Source: Natrinema hispanicum (GTDB lineage Archaea > Halobacteriota > Halobacteria > Halobacteriales > Natrialbaceae). Taken from it: 64,000 nt of DNA. Shown piece by piece: positions 1-7,941 of the stretch; position 1 is the stretch's first letter, and each line of letters starts with the position of its first letter. A program made the position numbers and the translations under genes. The notes under the pieces were generated by a model, which was given only the letters and a program-made list of their open reading frames with translations, was not told where the DNA came from and made no database searches. The stretch spans positions 310,001 to 374,000 of the forward strand of contig NZ_SHMP01000003.1 of the NCBI RefSeq assembly GCF_004217335.1, written 5' to 3'.

Positions 1-1
1 C

Positions 2-139
2 GTTCAGTTGCTCCTGTCTGCAGATCACACACAAGACCCACAAAAACTCTGGATCGGGGCCGAAGCCACACTCTCATCCGATAGTCTTCTTGGAGCCGAC
101 TACCGTGCGACTGGTGACGTTACTGTCGAATTTCCCTGA
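2..139 (+). CDS. C-terminal end of a truncated unidentified protein
   Basis: An open frame enters from the left edge and ends at TGA 137-139, giving about 45 residues of a moderately acidic peptide ending GDVTVEFP. The composition fits a haloarchaeal protein better than the other two frames, which stop early or look unnatural. No start or motif is visible, so no function can be given. It lies in the accessory region left of the tRNA-Ala. Confidence 0.45.
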   Translation, partial: VQLLLSADHTQDPQKLWIGAEATLSSDSLLGADYRATGDVTVEFP

Positions 140-180
140 CGGGCTACAGATTCAAGATTATTCGTCCGCGTCTACCGTCG

Positions 181-215
181 TTCTCGGACACCGCGCTTGT
201 GGTAACGACAGCTGC
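181..215. repeat. partial copy of a dispersed hairpin element
   Basis: These 35 bases match 39882-39916 with four differences, beginning TTCTCGGACACCGCGCT in both. At 39.8 kb the same sequence is the right half of an 83-bp element with 12-bp inverted ends. Here only the right half is recognisable, so this looks like a decayed copy. Confidence 0.5.
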
Positions 216-285
216 GTGCTGTCCGACCAGGATGTGAAATGTTGGGTTTCATAAGGAATCTACTATTGAATGATAACAACGGAAT

Positions 286-507
286 ATGAGTGTTGCCACC
301 CTCCAAGAAAAGACTCCACGGGCTACTGTCCCCATAATTATCGTGCTTTTTGTTAGCAGCCTCTTGTACGCCGTACTCACATCGACAGCACCGTTTGCAT
401 TACTCGTCTTTTGGGGTGGGCTATTCTCGATCGGAATCGGGCTCGTTGCTGTCTCTCTGCTTTACCGGCTTGTACTGGCAGTCGAACGTATCGCGGACAG
501 TCAATAA
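286..507 (+). CDS. small membrane protein, two predicted helices
   Basis: A 73-residue protein with a short polar N-terminus, two hydrophobic segments (about residues 15-35 and 38-62, the second glycine-rich), and a short charged tail ending RIADSQ. Codon use is less GC-biased than in the core genes to the right, in keeping with an accessory location. The ATG at 286 is chosen because it immediately precedes the polar lead-in to the first helix. No family is recognised and no function can be inferred. Confidence 0.55.
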   Translation: MSVATLQEKTPRATVPIIIVLFVSSLLYAVLTSTAPFALLVFWGGLFSIGIGLVAVSLLYRLVLAVERIADSQ

Positions 508-568
508 TCAGCCCTTCCTGCTGCTCGAGGACGTCTATCTGACCCTACCTATCTTCTCGGACACTCGC

Positions 569-1330
569 TCAGGGTTTCGGGCTCTCGGGCCATGCAGGAA
601 TATCGCCTTTTATTACTCGGTGAGCCTGTTGCTTTAGTATCTCTCGGGAATTCATACCAACGAACTCCTGTACCTCCTCTCGAAGGTCTGCTACAATGAG
701 GCCGTATAATCGTGTGCTGAGTAGCCGTATGACAGAAAGAAGGATCAGACAGATATGGGTGGAGGGAGAGAGTAGACTCTTATTCCAGAAAAATTGCGCA
801 GCAATCCGATGCCAATCCTGATCATTATCCCGTATATCCCCTGGCTTTTCAGACAACTCTTGATTGAACCTTCTGATTAGATCTGAGTTCGTCTTTATCT
901 GATGTAGCACTATCTTGTATGCGATAACAAGAGTGGTGCCTCCTATGAAAAGTAGACTCCCAACAATCTCGGCTGTCGCAAAAAAGATCATATTTTTCAT
1001 CTGGAGTACACCGATTGCAGAGAATCCCCCGCCGAATAGGATGGCCCCGGCAGCTATGTAATAGAACAGTATCTTAATTCTTGATTCCCATCCTTCGAAA
1101 ATAGAGGCCAAATTCGATAATTGGTTGTTCTGGTCAAAATTTTCAGCCTCAATTTGGGCGTCTTGTGCTAAATCGGACAACTGTGAATTTTCCATCTTAA
1201 GTCCCTCAACAACTACACTGCTTTTTGATCCTTTGTAGTACCAACTTAGGAAATCCTGTTTGACTGCATCGTGGATAATCGGGAAATAGCCGAAGTCAAA
1301 GAGTATCTCCGAGAAACTCTTCATCACCAT
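569..1330 (-). CDS. AT-rich hypothetical membrane protein
   Basis: About 253 residues from the ATG at 1330. The N-terminal half is polar. A hydrophobic pair follows (KILFYYIAAGAILFGG and FFATAEIVGSLLFIGG regions), and a third segment lies near CLILLSVIRLLS. The base composition is clearly lower in GC than in the core genes, and the protein is less acidic, with many Ile, Asn, Lys and Phe, which suggests acquisition by transfer. An AT-rich promoter-like stretch precedes the ATG. The open frame continues upstream through the tRNA gene, but those codons are not credible protein. The gene lies next to a tRNA-Ala flanked by a duplicated tRNA end, so it is probably cargo of an integrated element or its remnant. 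No family is recognised. Confidence 0.6.
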   Translation of the reverse strand: MVMKSFSEILFDFGYFPIIHDAVKQDFLSWYYKGSKSSVVVEGLKMENSQLSDLAQDAQIEAENFDQNNQLSNLASIFEGWESRIKILFYYIAAGAILFGGGFSAIGVLQMKNMIFFATAEIVGSLLFIGGTTLVIAYKIVLHQIKTNSDLIRRFNQELSEKPGDIRDNDQDWHRIAAQFFWNKSLLSPSTHICLILLSVIRLLSTRLYGLIVADLREEVQEFVGMNSREILKQQAHRVIKGDIPAWPESPKP

Positions 1331-1420
1331 ACTATTAGATTTGCTAATACTTAGATATTGATTGGTACCCAAGGATAGATCCGAAATGAGCGGAGAGTTC
1401 GAAATGGCAGCCAGAGGGGG

Positions 1421-1474
1421 TGGACTCGCCGGGACTGAGCAAACGCGAAGCGTTTGTGATGTACGGCGAGTCCA
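1421..1474. repeat. stem-loop made from a tRNA-Ala 3'-end copy and its inverse
   Basis: Bases 1421-1434 (TGGACTCGCCGGGA) duplicate the tRNA-Ala 3' end at 1508-1521. Bases 1464-1474 (CGGCGAGTCCA) are the exact inverse of 1421-1431, giving an 11-bp stem. The loop holds a second inverted repeat, AAACGC/GCGTTT. The arrangement suggests an attachment-site scar left by integration at the tRNA, or a terminator-like hairpin built from it. Confidence 0.5.
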
Positions 1475-1507
1475 TTGACTGAAGCGAACGAAGTGAGCGG
1501 AAGGAAA

Positions 1508-1579
1508 TGGACTCGCCGGGATTTGAACCCGGGGCCTCTTCCTTGCGAAGGAAGCGATCTGCCACTGATCTACGAGCCC
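1508..1579 (-). tRNA. tRNA-Ala (anticodon CGC)
   Basis: On the minus strand the 72-nt sequence starts GGGCTCG and ends CGAGTCCA. The seven-base acceptor pairs fully, with one G-U pair. The anticodon arm is CTTCC-TTCGCAA-GGAAG, which gives anticodon CGC, and the T-arm contains GGTTCAAATCC. No CCA is encoded and no intron is present. An AT-rich box about 28 bases upstream (near 1605) could be the promoter. The 3' end is duplicated at 1421-1434. Confidence 0.95.
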
Positions 1580-1693
1580 TCGCACGTTCCTATCAGCGGT
1601 TTCTATTTGAGGCTTGTGTTTCGGAGGCGACTCGAGACAGCGAACCATGGTGGGCACTCGAGGCGGGGACACGCCGCAGTGAGCCACGAACGG

Positions 1694-2377
1694 TCACGAA
1701 CCGACGGCAAGCACGCGAGCGCGGCCGGCGAGTGCGCCGACCAGAAAGCCGGCGAAGTGAGCGAGCACGGCGACGCCGGGCGAGGCGGTCGCAAGCGTCA
1801 GCGCGACTGCGAGTCCGACGAACACGAGCGCCGACAGCCAGTTCGGGACGTCGACGAGCGAGGCGAGGCCGGTCGAGAGCCGGTTCGACGCGACGAGATA
1901 GCCAAGGAGTGCGAAGACGGCACCGCTGGCACCGAGGACGCCAGCTGTCGGCGCGACGGGGACGATCGGGAGCGCTGCAAGCGTCCCCGTCAGAACGAGC
2001 TGGGCGACGCCGGCGATCGCGCCGGCGATCGCAAAGAAGACGTGAAAGCGAAGCCGCGTGGTCGCCCGGGCGACCGGCCAGCCGAAGACGAGCAAGGCGA
2101 GACTGTTCGAGAGCAGGTGGCCGAAGCCGCTGTGGGCGTAGACGCTCGTGACGATCGTCCACGGGTTGGCCGACAGCGGCGGCGCGAGGACGAACAGCGT
2201 TCCCATCACGCCCGCAAAGGCCGTGACTCCTTGGACGACGAAAACGAGCACGAAGACGACGAGGAGCTCGAGGATCGGACTCGGGCTCCCCGCCGCAGCG
2301 GGTGGCCGCTCGCCAGCGCCGGGAGTGGACCGGCGGGGCGTCGAGGACTGCGTTCGGGACCGCGAGCGCCGTACCAT
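1694..2377 (-). CDS. rhomboid family intramembrane serine protease
   Basis: About 227 residues and roughly six membrane helices after a basic, proline-rich N-terminus of some 30 residues. The catalytic serine is in GASGAVF, the rhomboid GxSG motif. The partner histidine is in AHFAGFLVG near the C-terminus, and the conserved loop before helix 2 reads HSGFGHLLSN. The protein would cleave transmembrane substrates in the cell membrane, but its substrates are unknown. The ATG at 2377 is chosen because translation further upstream is implausible. The gene is divergent from thiDN, with about 90 bp between them, and stands alone otherwise. Confidence 0.9.
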   Translation of the reverse strand: MVRRSRSRTQSSTPRRSTPGAGERPPAAAGSPSPILELLVVFVLVFVVQGVTAFAGVMGTLFVLAPPLSANPWTIVTSVYAHSGFGHLLSNSLALLVFGWPVARATTRLRFHVFFAIAGAIAGVAQLVLTGTLAALPIVPVAPTAGVLGASGAVFALLGYLVASNRLSTGLASLVDVPNWLSALVFVGLAVALTLATASPGVAVLAHFAGFLVGALAGRARVLAVGS

Positions 2378-2467
2378 ACGAGCGAATACAGCGCGAGCGC
2401 CAAAAGGCTCCGCCCTTGCCGGGAGGGGACCATCATGGCTTAGTACAACCGCGGAATACGATCTCGT

Positions 2468-3829
2468 ATGCGAACACCAGCACCCGAGAGCCGGCCGGTC
2501 GCGCTGACGATCGCCGGCAGCGACTCCGGCGGCGGCGCGGGCATCCAGGCAGATCTCGCGACGATGGCCGCCCACGGTGTCTTCGGGACGTCGGCGATCA
2601 CCGCCGTCACGGCCCAGAACACCCGCGGCGTCGCGTCCTCGCACGTCCTGCCGGGCGACGAAGTCGACGCACAACTCGAGGCCGTCACCGACGACTTCGC
2701 GGTCGGCGCGGCGAAGACGGGGATGCTCGCGACGACCGAGGTCATCGAAACCGTCGCCGATCACGCACAGGGTTTCGACTTCCCGCTTGTGGTCGACCCG
2801 GTGATGGTCGCGACCTCCGGCGACCGACTGCTCGAGCCCGAAGCCGAGCGCGCCTACGAGGACCTGCTGGGCGAGGCAACCGTCGCGACGCCCAACGCCG
2901 ACGAGGCCGAGGTGCTGACCGACATCGCCGTCACTGACGAAGAAAGCGCCCGCGAGGCCGGCGAGGCGATCCTCGAGACGGGCGTCGACGCGGTGCTGAT
3001 CAAAGGTGGCCACGTCCCCGGCGAGCGAGTACGAGATACGCTCGTCACTGCCGACACCGTCCGGACGTTCGAACACCCACGCGTCGCCACCGACGCGACG
3101 CATGGCTCCGGCTGCACGCTCGCCGCGGCGATCGCGGCCCGACTCGCGAAGGGGGAGGCCCTCGAGCCCGCCGTGGGCGGTGCGACGGACTTCCTTGCCC
3201 GCGCGGTGCGCCACTACTATGATGTCGGTGAGGGCCCCGGCGCGGTCAACCACATGGCCGCGCTGCGAAACGAAGCGGCCCGAGAACCCACCGCCGAGGA
3301 GGTACAGGCAGTCGTCGACCGGTTCGTCGACGCCGACGTGTCGGCGCTGGTTCCCGAAGTCGGGATGAACGTCGTCGGTGCGACGCCGTATGCCAACTCC
3401 GTCGCCGAGACGGCGGCGGTCGAGGGACGGATCACTCGGACCCTCTCAGGGGTCCACCCCAACCGCGGCGTCCGATTCGGGGCCTCGAGCCACGTCGCTC
3501 GCTTCCTCCTCTCCGCACGGGAGTTCGTCCCGGATCTCCGCTTTGCGGTCAACTGCCGGTTCGACGCGGACGTCGAGGCAGCACTCGAGACCCTCGCGTG
3601 GCCGGTCGCCGAGTACGATCGCAGCCACCAGCCCGACGCAGTCGCAAAGATCGAGGACAGCACGATGGGGTGGGGTGCCCGACAGGCCTTCGGGGATCGT
3701 GACGAGCCGCCTGCTGCTATCATCGATCGCGGCGAAGTCGGGAAAGAGGCAATCGTGAAACTCGTCGCCGCCGACCCAGAGACGCTCGCCGAGCGGGTGC
3801 TGGCACTCGACGAGGTGGTCTCCGAATGA
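2468..3829 (+). CDS. thiDN: ThiD-ThiN bifunctional thiamine biosynthesis protein
   Basis: A 453-residue fusion. Residues 1-260 are a hydroxymethylpyrimidine/phosphomethylpyrimidine kinase of the ribokinase fold ([17 protein letters not shown] at the start, the catalytic-loop motif [14 protein letters not shown] near 220). Residues 275-450 are an archaeal ThiN-type thiamine-phosphate synthase ([29 protein letters not shown], and [10 protein letters not shown]). Together they phosphorylate HMP and join it to the thiazole phosphate. The fusion is usual in haloarchaea, which lack ThiE. The stop overlaps the next start as ATGA, so the downstream oxidoreductase is very likely co-translated. ThiL, which performs the last step of the pathway, is 24 kb away at 27477. 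No TPP riboswitch is seen upstream. Confidence 0.95.
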   Translation: MRTPAPESRPVALTIAGSDSGGGAGIQADLATMAAHGVFGTSAITAVTAQNTRGVASSHVLPGDEVDAQLEAVTDDFAVGAAKTGMLATTEVIETVADHAQGFDFPLVVDPVMVATSGDRLLEPEAERAYEDLLGEATVATPNADEAEVLTDIAVTDEESAREAGEAILETGVDAVLIKGGHVPGERVRDTLVTADTVRTFEHPRVATDATHGSGCTLAAAIAARLAKGEALEPAVGGATDFLARAVRHYYDVGEGPGAVNHMAALRNEAAREPTAEEVQAVVDRFVDADVSALVPEVGMNVVGATPYANSVAETAAVEGRITRTLSGVHPNRGVRFGASSHVARFLLSAREFVPDLRFAVNCRFDADVEAALETLAWPVAEYDRSHQPDAVAKIEDSTMGWGARQAFGDRDEPPAAIIDRGEVGKEAIVKLVAADPETLAERVLALDEVVSE

Positions 3830-4800
3830 GCGCGACCGACCTCGACGTCGGCATCATCCTCCCCCAATACGGAACCGACGCCGACACGGTTCGAGAGACG
3901 GCACTCGAGGCCGAGCGGCTGGGCTACGACGCGGTCTGGCTCGAGGATCACTTCCAGTCGTGGATCGGCGACCCGCGGCGGGCGACTCAGGAGTGTTGGA
4001 CGACACTGAGTGCCGTCGCCGAGGCGACCGACCGGATCCGGCTGGGAACCCTCGTGACGAGCCAGTCCTATCGCCATCCGGCCCTGCTCGCGAAGATGGC
4101 GGCGACGGTCGATCAGATAAGTGATGGGCGGCTCGACCTCGGCCTGGGCGGCGGCTGGTACGAGGACGAGTATGACCGCTTTGGCTACGAGTTCCGCGAG
4201 CCGCCGGCCGAACGCCTGCGCCGGCTCGCCGAAACCGTCGAGATCCTTCAGGGGCTGTGGACCAACGACACCTACAGTCACGAGGGCACACATCTCGACG
4301 TCGATCTCGAGGCGGCCTTCTGTGAACCCCAACCCGTCCAGGACCCCCATCCGCCGATCTGGATCGGTGGCGGCGGCGAGCAGTTCACGCTACGATACAC
4401 CGCCGAACTGGCCGACGGCTGGAACTTCGGCACCCTCGAGCCCGAGGGCTTCGCCGAGAAGCTCGACGTGCTTCGGGATCACTGCGAGAGCGAGACGCGG
4501 TACGACGAGATCCGCAAATCCGCCGAGCTGTTCGTCTTCGTCGGCGAGACGACTGCCGCGGCCGAACGAAAGCGCGAGCAGTTCCAACAGGCGGTCCTCG
4601 CTGGCGAGCCAAGCGAGCCCCGGGAGTTCTTCCTCGCAGGCTATCTCGAGACAGCCCCCACGGGAACGCCAGCGGCGGTCCGCGACCGGCTCGCAGACTA
4701 CGCCGACGTCGGCATCGAGGAAGTGATGCTCGCAGTTCCGGACGCGGCAGACGACGAGGACGAGAGCCTCGAGTTGCTGGCCAACGAGCTCGCCAACTAA
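3826..4800 (+). CDS. LLM-class (luciferase-like) F420-dependent oxidoreductase
   Basis: 324 residues with the bacterial-luciferase TIM-barrel pattern: an N-terminal strand with GIILPQYG, an early LGYDAVWLEDHF, the LGTLVTSQSYRHPALLAKM motif, and a glycine-rich LGLGGGWYEDEY. In this family the cofactor is usually F420, sometimes FMN. The substrate cannot be read from the sequence. The start overlaps the thiDN stop (ATGA), the only functional hint visible, so a link to thiamine metabolism is possible but unproven. Length and motifs are intact. Confidence 0.88.
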   Translation: MSATDLDVGIILPQYGTDADTVRETALEAERLGYDAVWLEDHFQSWIGDPRRATQECWTTLSAVAEATDRIRLGTLVTSQSYRHPALLAKMAATVDQISDGRLDLGLGGGWYEDEYDRFGYEFREPPAERLRRLAETVEILQGLWTNDTYSHEGTHLDVDLEAAFCEPQPVQDPHPPIWIGGGGEQFTLRYTAELADGWNFGTLEPEGFAEKLDVLRDHCESETRYDEIRKSAELFVFVGETTAAAERKREQFQQAVLAGEPSEPREFFLAGYLETAPTGTPAAVRDRLADYADVGIEEVMLAVPDAADDEDESLELLANELAN

Positions 4801-4892
4801 GAACTGATCCGGATCGGTTGAGACCGACATGCCGTATTCAGATTCCCGCACTCGACAGCAGAGCTATACGGCAGGCGTGAGACGCCTTCGGT

Positions 4893-6314
4893 ATGAGTGA
4901 CCCGTCGTCGGTCGGTGGGACCAACGTCGAGGGAGAGTCACCACAGATCGAGCCGACGGTCGAGACCGACGAGGCGACGATCACCGACGACGCCGAACTC
5001 GAGCGGACGCTCGGGTTGACTGGCGGCCTCGCCATCGGGATCGGGACGATGATCGGCGCGGGAATCTTCGTGTTCCCGGGGCTGGCGGCCGGCCGGGCCG
5101 GCCCCGCCGCGGCGGGATCGTTTGCGATCGGTGCGCTCGTTGCCCTGCTGGTCGCGCTGCCGGCCTCCGAACTCGCGACGGCGATGCCTAAAAGCGGCGG
5201 TGGTTACTACTATATTTCGCGTGGGCTGGGGACGCTGCCCGGTGCCGTCGTCGGGCTGTCGCTGTGGTTCGGGCTGGTGTTCGCGACGGCGTTCTATCTC
5301 GTTGGCTTTGGGTACTACGCCGTCGACACGCTCGCGGAACTCGGTGTCACGGTCGGTGACGGACTCGTTATTCCGCTGGCGCTGCTGTTCGGGGCTGGCG
5401 TGACCGTGCTGAACGTGACGGGAACGGAAAACGCGGCGAAGCTGCAAAACGGGATCGTCGCATTGTTGCTGTCGATTCTGGTCGTGTTCCTCGGCTACGG
5501 CGGGCTCGACACGGTCGGACTCATCGGCGATCCATCCGCACCCGAACAGTTCGCCCCGTTCGGGACGCTGCCCGTGTTGACGACTGCAGCGCTCGTGTTC
5601 ACCTCGTATCTGGGCTTCGCGCAGGTGGCGACCGTCGCCGGCGAGATGCGCGATCCCGGGCGGAACCTGCCGCTGGCGATGGTCGGCTCCGTGCTCATCG
5701 TCGGCGTCCTCTACGTTGCGGCGATCTTCGTCTCGACTAGCGCGTTCGGCAGCGAGCGGCTCGCGACGTTCGGCGAGACGGCGATGGTCGAGGTGGGCCG
5801 CCACTACTTCGGCTCGATCGGCGCGGTCGCGATCGTCTTCGGCGGCCTACTCGCGACGATGTCGAGTGCCAACGCATCGGTACTCAGCACGTCGCGGGCG
5901 ATCTATGCGGTCTCGAAAGACGCCCTGTTGCCGCGGCGAGCGAGCCACATCAATCTCCGATACGGCACCCCACACGTCGCGCTGGGGATGGCCGGCGGGC
6001 CGATCCTTGCCCTGGTCGCGACCGGGCGCGTGGAACTACTCGCGGAGGTCGCGTCGTTTCTCCACCTGATCACGTACGGACTGCTCTGCGTGGCGTTGCT
6101 CGCACTGCGACGCGCCGATCCGGCGTGGTATGACCCCGACTTCCGTGTCCCCGGCTATCCCGTCGTCCCGGTACTCGGTGCGCTCGCCAGTTTCGCCCTT
6201 CTCGCGTTCATGCAGCCGGTGTCACAGCTCGTCGGCATCGCCATTATGCTCGTAACCGCCGGCTGGTACGCCTACTATGGCCGTGGCGTGACGCTCAAGG
6301 GGGCGGTCGAATGA
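4893..6314 (+). CDS. APC-superfamily amino acid permease
   Basis: 473 residues. A hydrophilic acidic N-terminus of about 45 residues precedes roughly 12 transmembrane helices. The first helix carries GIGTMIGAGIFVFPG, the substrate-contact motif typical of APC transporters, and STSRAIYAVSKDALLP near residue 335 is also characteristic. The substrate is unknown; cationic amino acid transporter-like proteins are the nearest family. The stop overlaps the following universal stress gene (ATGA), a permease-Usp pairing common in haloarchaea, where the Usp is thought to sense nucleotide or regulate the transporter. Confidence 0.9.
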   Translation: MSDPSSVGGTNVEGESPQIEPTVETDEATITDDAELERTLGLTGGLAIGIGTMIGAGIFVFPGLAAGRAGPAAAGSFAIGALVALLVALPASELATAMPKSGGGYYYISRGLGTLPGAVVGLSLWFGLVFATAFYLVGFGYYAVDTLAELGVTVGDGLVIPLALLFGAGVTVLNVTGTENAAKLQNGIVALLLSILVVFLGYGGLDTVGLIGDPSAPEQFAPFGTLPVLTTAALVFTSYLGFAQVATVAGEMRDPGRNLPLAMVGSVLIVGVLYVAAIFVSTSAFGSERLATFGETAMVEVGRHYFGSIGAVAIVFGGLLATMSSANASVLSTSRAIYAVSKDALLPRRASHINLRYGTPHVALGMAGGPILALVATGRVELLAEVASFLHLITYGLLCVALLALRRADPAWYDPDFRVPGYPVVPVLGALASFALLAFMQPVSQLVGIAIMLVTAGWYAYYGRGVTLKGAVE

Positions 6315-7048
6315 CGCGCGTCCTCGTTCCGCTGGCGATCCTCGAGGGCGAATCGGTCTCGACCGGCCTGCCGACACTGCTCGCGACGATGGACGTGACC
6401 GTGCTTGGCTATCACGTTCTGCCGGAGCAGACGCCGCCCGATCAGGCGCGACTGCAGTACGAGGACAGAGCGACTGAGGCGCTCGTCGATCTCGAGGCGG
6501 CGTTTAAAACCGCTGGCGGGAGCGCCGACCATCGCCTCGTGTTCACCCACGATCGCGACCGAACGGTCGAGCGGATCGCCGACGACACGGCCGCCGACGC
6601 CTACGCCATCACCGGCACGACCGGGCCGGTCGATCGGCTGCTCGTGATGCTGACCGGCGACGTCGCCGTCGACCGGATCACCAGCTTCGCCACGGAACTG
6701 ATCGGCGATCGCGAAATCGGCGTCACACTCCTGCTCGCGACCGACGACGAACCCCGCGGTCGGACTGTCCTCGAGCGGACCGTCGCCTCCCTCGCCGAAC
6801 GCGGCATCGATGTCGAACCCGAGCTCGCAGTCGACGAACCACCACTCGAGGCGCTGCTTGCGGCCGCAGCCGGCCACGACGCGATCGTCATGGGGGAGCA
6901 GGCACCCTCGCTGCGGTCGTTCCTTCTCGGTGAAGACGCCGAACGGATCGCAGCCGAGTCCGTCGGGCCGGTCCTCGTCGTCCGCGAGCACCGCGACGAG
7001 ACGGCGAGCGGGGAAAAACAGCGGCAGTCGGAGTCGCTTGAGCGTTAG
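6311..7048 (+). CDS. universal stress protein (UspA family), permease partner
   Basis: 245 residues starting MTRVLVPLAILEGES. The Usp alpha/beta pattern is seen (VLVPLAIL, VLGYHVLP, HDAIVMGEQ, GPVLVVRE). The usual ATP-binding G-2x-G-9x-G pattern is only partly kept around VMGEQAPSLRSFLLGED. The ATGA overlap with the permease implies translational coupling and a shared role. It is clearly paralogous to the convergent Usp at 7177-7941: both have the N-terminal LEGES, the QARxxYxDRA segment and LVFTHDR. The C-terminus is charged and low in complexity. Confidence 0.85.
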   Translation: MTRVLVPLAILEGESVSTGLPTLLATMDVTVLGYHVLPEQTPPDQARLQYEDRATEALVDLEAAFKTAGGSADHRLVFTHDRDRTVERIADDTAADAYAITGTTGPVDRLLVMLTGDVAVDRITSFATELIGDREIGVTLLLATDDEPRGRTVLERTVASLAERGIDVEPELAVDEPPLEALLAAAAGHDAIVMGEQAPSLRSFLLGEDAERIAAESVGPVLVVREHRDETASGEKQRQSESLER

Positions 7049-7176
7049 TTCTCGGTTGGCAGTTCGACGACGAACACAGCGCCACGGGGCTCGTTGTCCT
7101 CGACGTGGACACTGCCGCCGTAGGTGTCGACGAGCGTCGCGACGAGATAGAGGCCGAGGCCCGTCCCGCCGCTCCA
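7045..7176 (-). pseudogene. histidine-kinase ATPase-domain remnant
   Basis: On the minus strand these 44 codons read WSGGTGLGLYLVATLVDTYG, then SVHVEDNEPRGAVF, and end VVELPTEN with a TAA stop. This is the G2-box end of a HATPase_c domain. No N-terminal part of a kinase survives. The remnant is in the same frame as, and directly behind, the TAA stop of the Usp gene (7177-7179), so one suppressed stop would fuse it to Usp. It sits between two convergent Usp genes, as left by a deletion or recombination. Confidence 0.8.
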
Positions 7177-7941
7177 TTAACCATCCTCGGTGGGTGCTGT
7201 CGCCTCGTCGGCTTCGGGCTCGAGGTACTCGCCGCGAATCACGACCACTGGATCGACTGTCCGCCGCGCCAGCCGTTTCGCTCGGTCCCGGAAGATCGCC
7301 CGACGGATCGACGGCCGACTTTCGCCAGCGACGAGGAGGTCGTGGTCGGCCGACGCCTCGACGATCGCCGCCGTCGGCGAGTCGTCGACGACGACGGTGC
7401 TGGCGATCCGATCGTCGTCGATGCCCGCGGCGACCAGTTCCGATCGAGCCGTCTCGAGCAGGGCCGTTCCTGCCGCTTTCTGCGCGTCGTCGGGCGCGAC
7501 ATGAAAGAGGGTCAGCTCGAGGGTCGTGTCGGCGAGGATCGTCGCGAGCAGCCGGGCGATATGCTCGACGTTGACATCGCCCCGGAGTGCGACGAGTACC
7601 GTCTCGAGGATGGGTGCTGGATTGAGTAGCAACACGGCGTCACAGGCGTCCTCGACGGCGACACGCTCGAACGTTTTCAACCGGTCGTGAGTAAACACCA
7701 GTCGCGAGGTGACGTCACAGCCGGCATTCTCGAAAACCGTCCGTAGTTCCTCGAGTTCGGCTCGTGCGCGATCGCCGTACTCGTCGCGTGCCTGCTCCGG
7801 GCTGGTCTGGTCCGGAATTTCGCGATAGCCAAGCACGACGACCGGAATTGACGCGAACGCGTCGACGATCGTTTCCGGAACGGACTCACCCTCGAGAACG
7901 TCGACCGGAATGAGCACGCGGTGATCGCGAGGCGCGGACAT
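7177..7941 (-). CDS. universal stress protein (UspA family)
   Basis: 254 residues, from an ATG at 7941, starting MSAPRDHRVLIPVDVLEGES. It has the Usp fold pattern (VLIPVDVL, VVLGYREIP, ELTLFHVAP, DHDLLVAGE and VDPVVVIRGEY). It is a paralogue of the Usp at 6311 and is transcribed toward it. The tail after residue 240 is acidic. The in-frame stop is immediately followed by the kinase remnant, so the C-terminal region has been rearranged. Role: a nucleotide-binding regulatory or stress protein in the cytoplasm, with an unknown partner. Confidence 0.82.
   Translation of the reverse strand: MSAPRDHRVLIPVDVLEGESVPETIVDAFASIPVVVLGYREIPDQTSPEQARDEYGDRARAELEELRTVFENAGCDVTSRLVFTHDRLKTFERVAVEDACDAVLLLNPAPILETVLVALRGDVNVEHIARLLATILADTTLELTLFHVAPDDAQKAAGTALLETARSELVAAGIDDDRIASTVVVDDSPTAAIVEASADHDLLVAGESRPSIRRAIFRDRAKRLARRTVDPVVVIRGEYLEPEADEATAPTEDG

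Noticed and set aside
1694..3253. 519-codon minus-strand frame extending over thiDN
   Set aside because: Only the first 684 bases (the rhomboid) are real. The rest runs antisense to thiDN and has no domain; it is a codon-bias shadow.
4801..4825. GAACTGATCCGGATCGG, resembling the 3' part of a TPP riboswitch
   Set aside because: The 5' part (CTGAGA region) and the P1 stem are missing, and the gene downstream is a permease, not a thiamine gene in this lineage.
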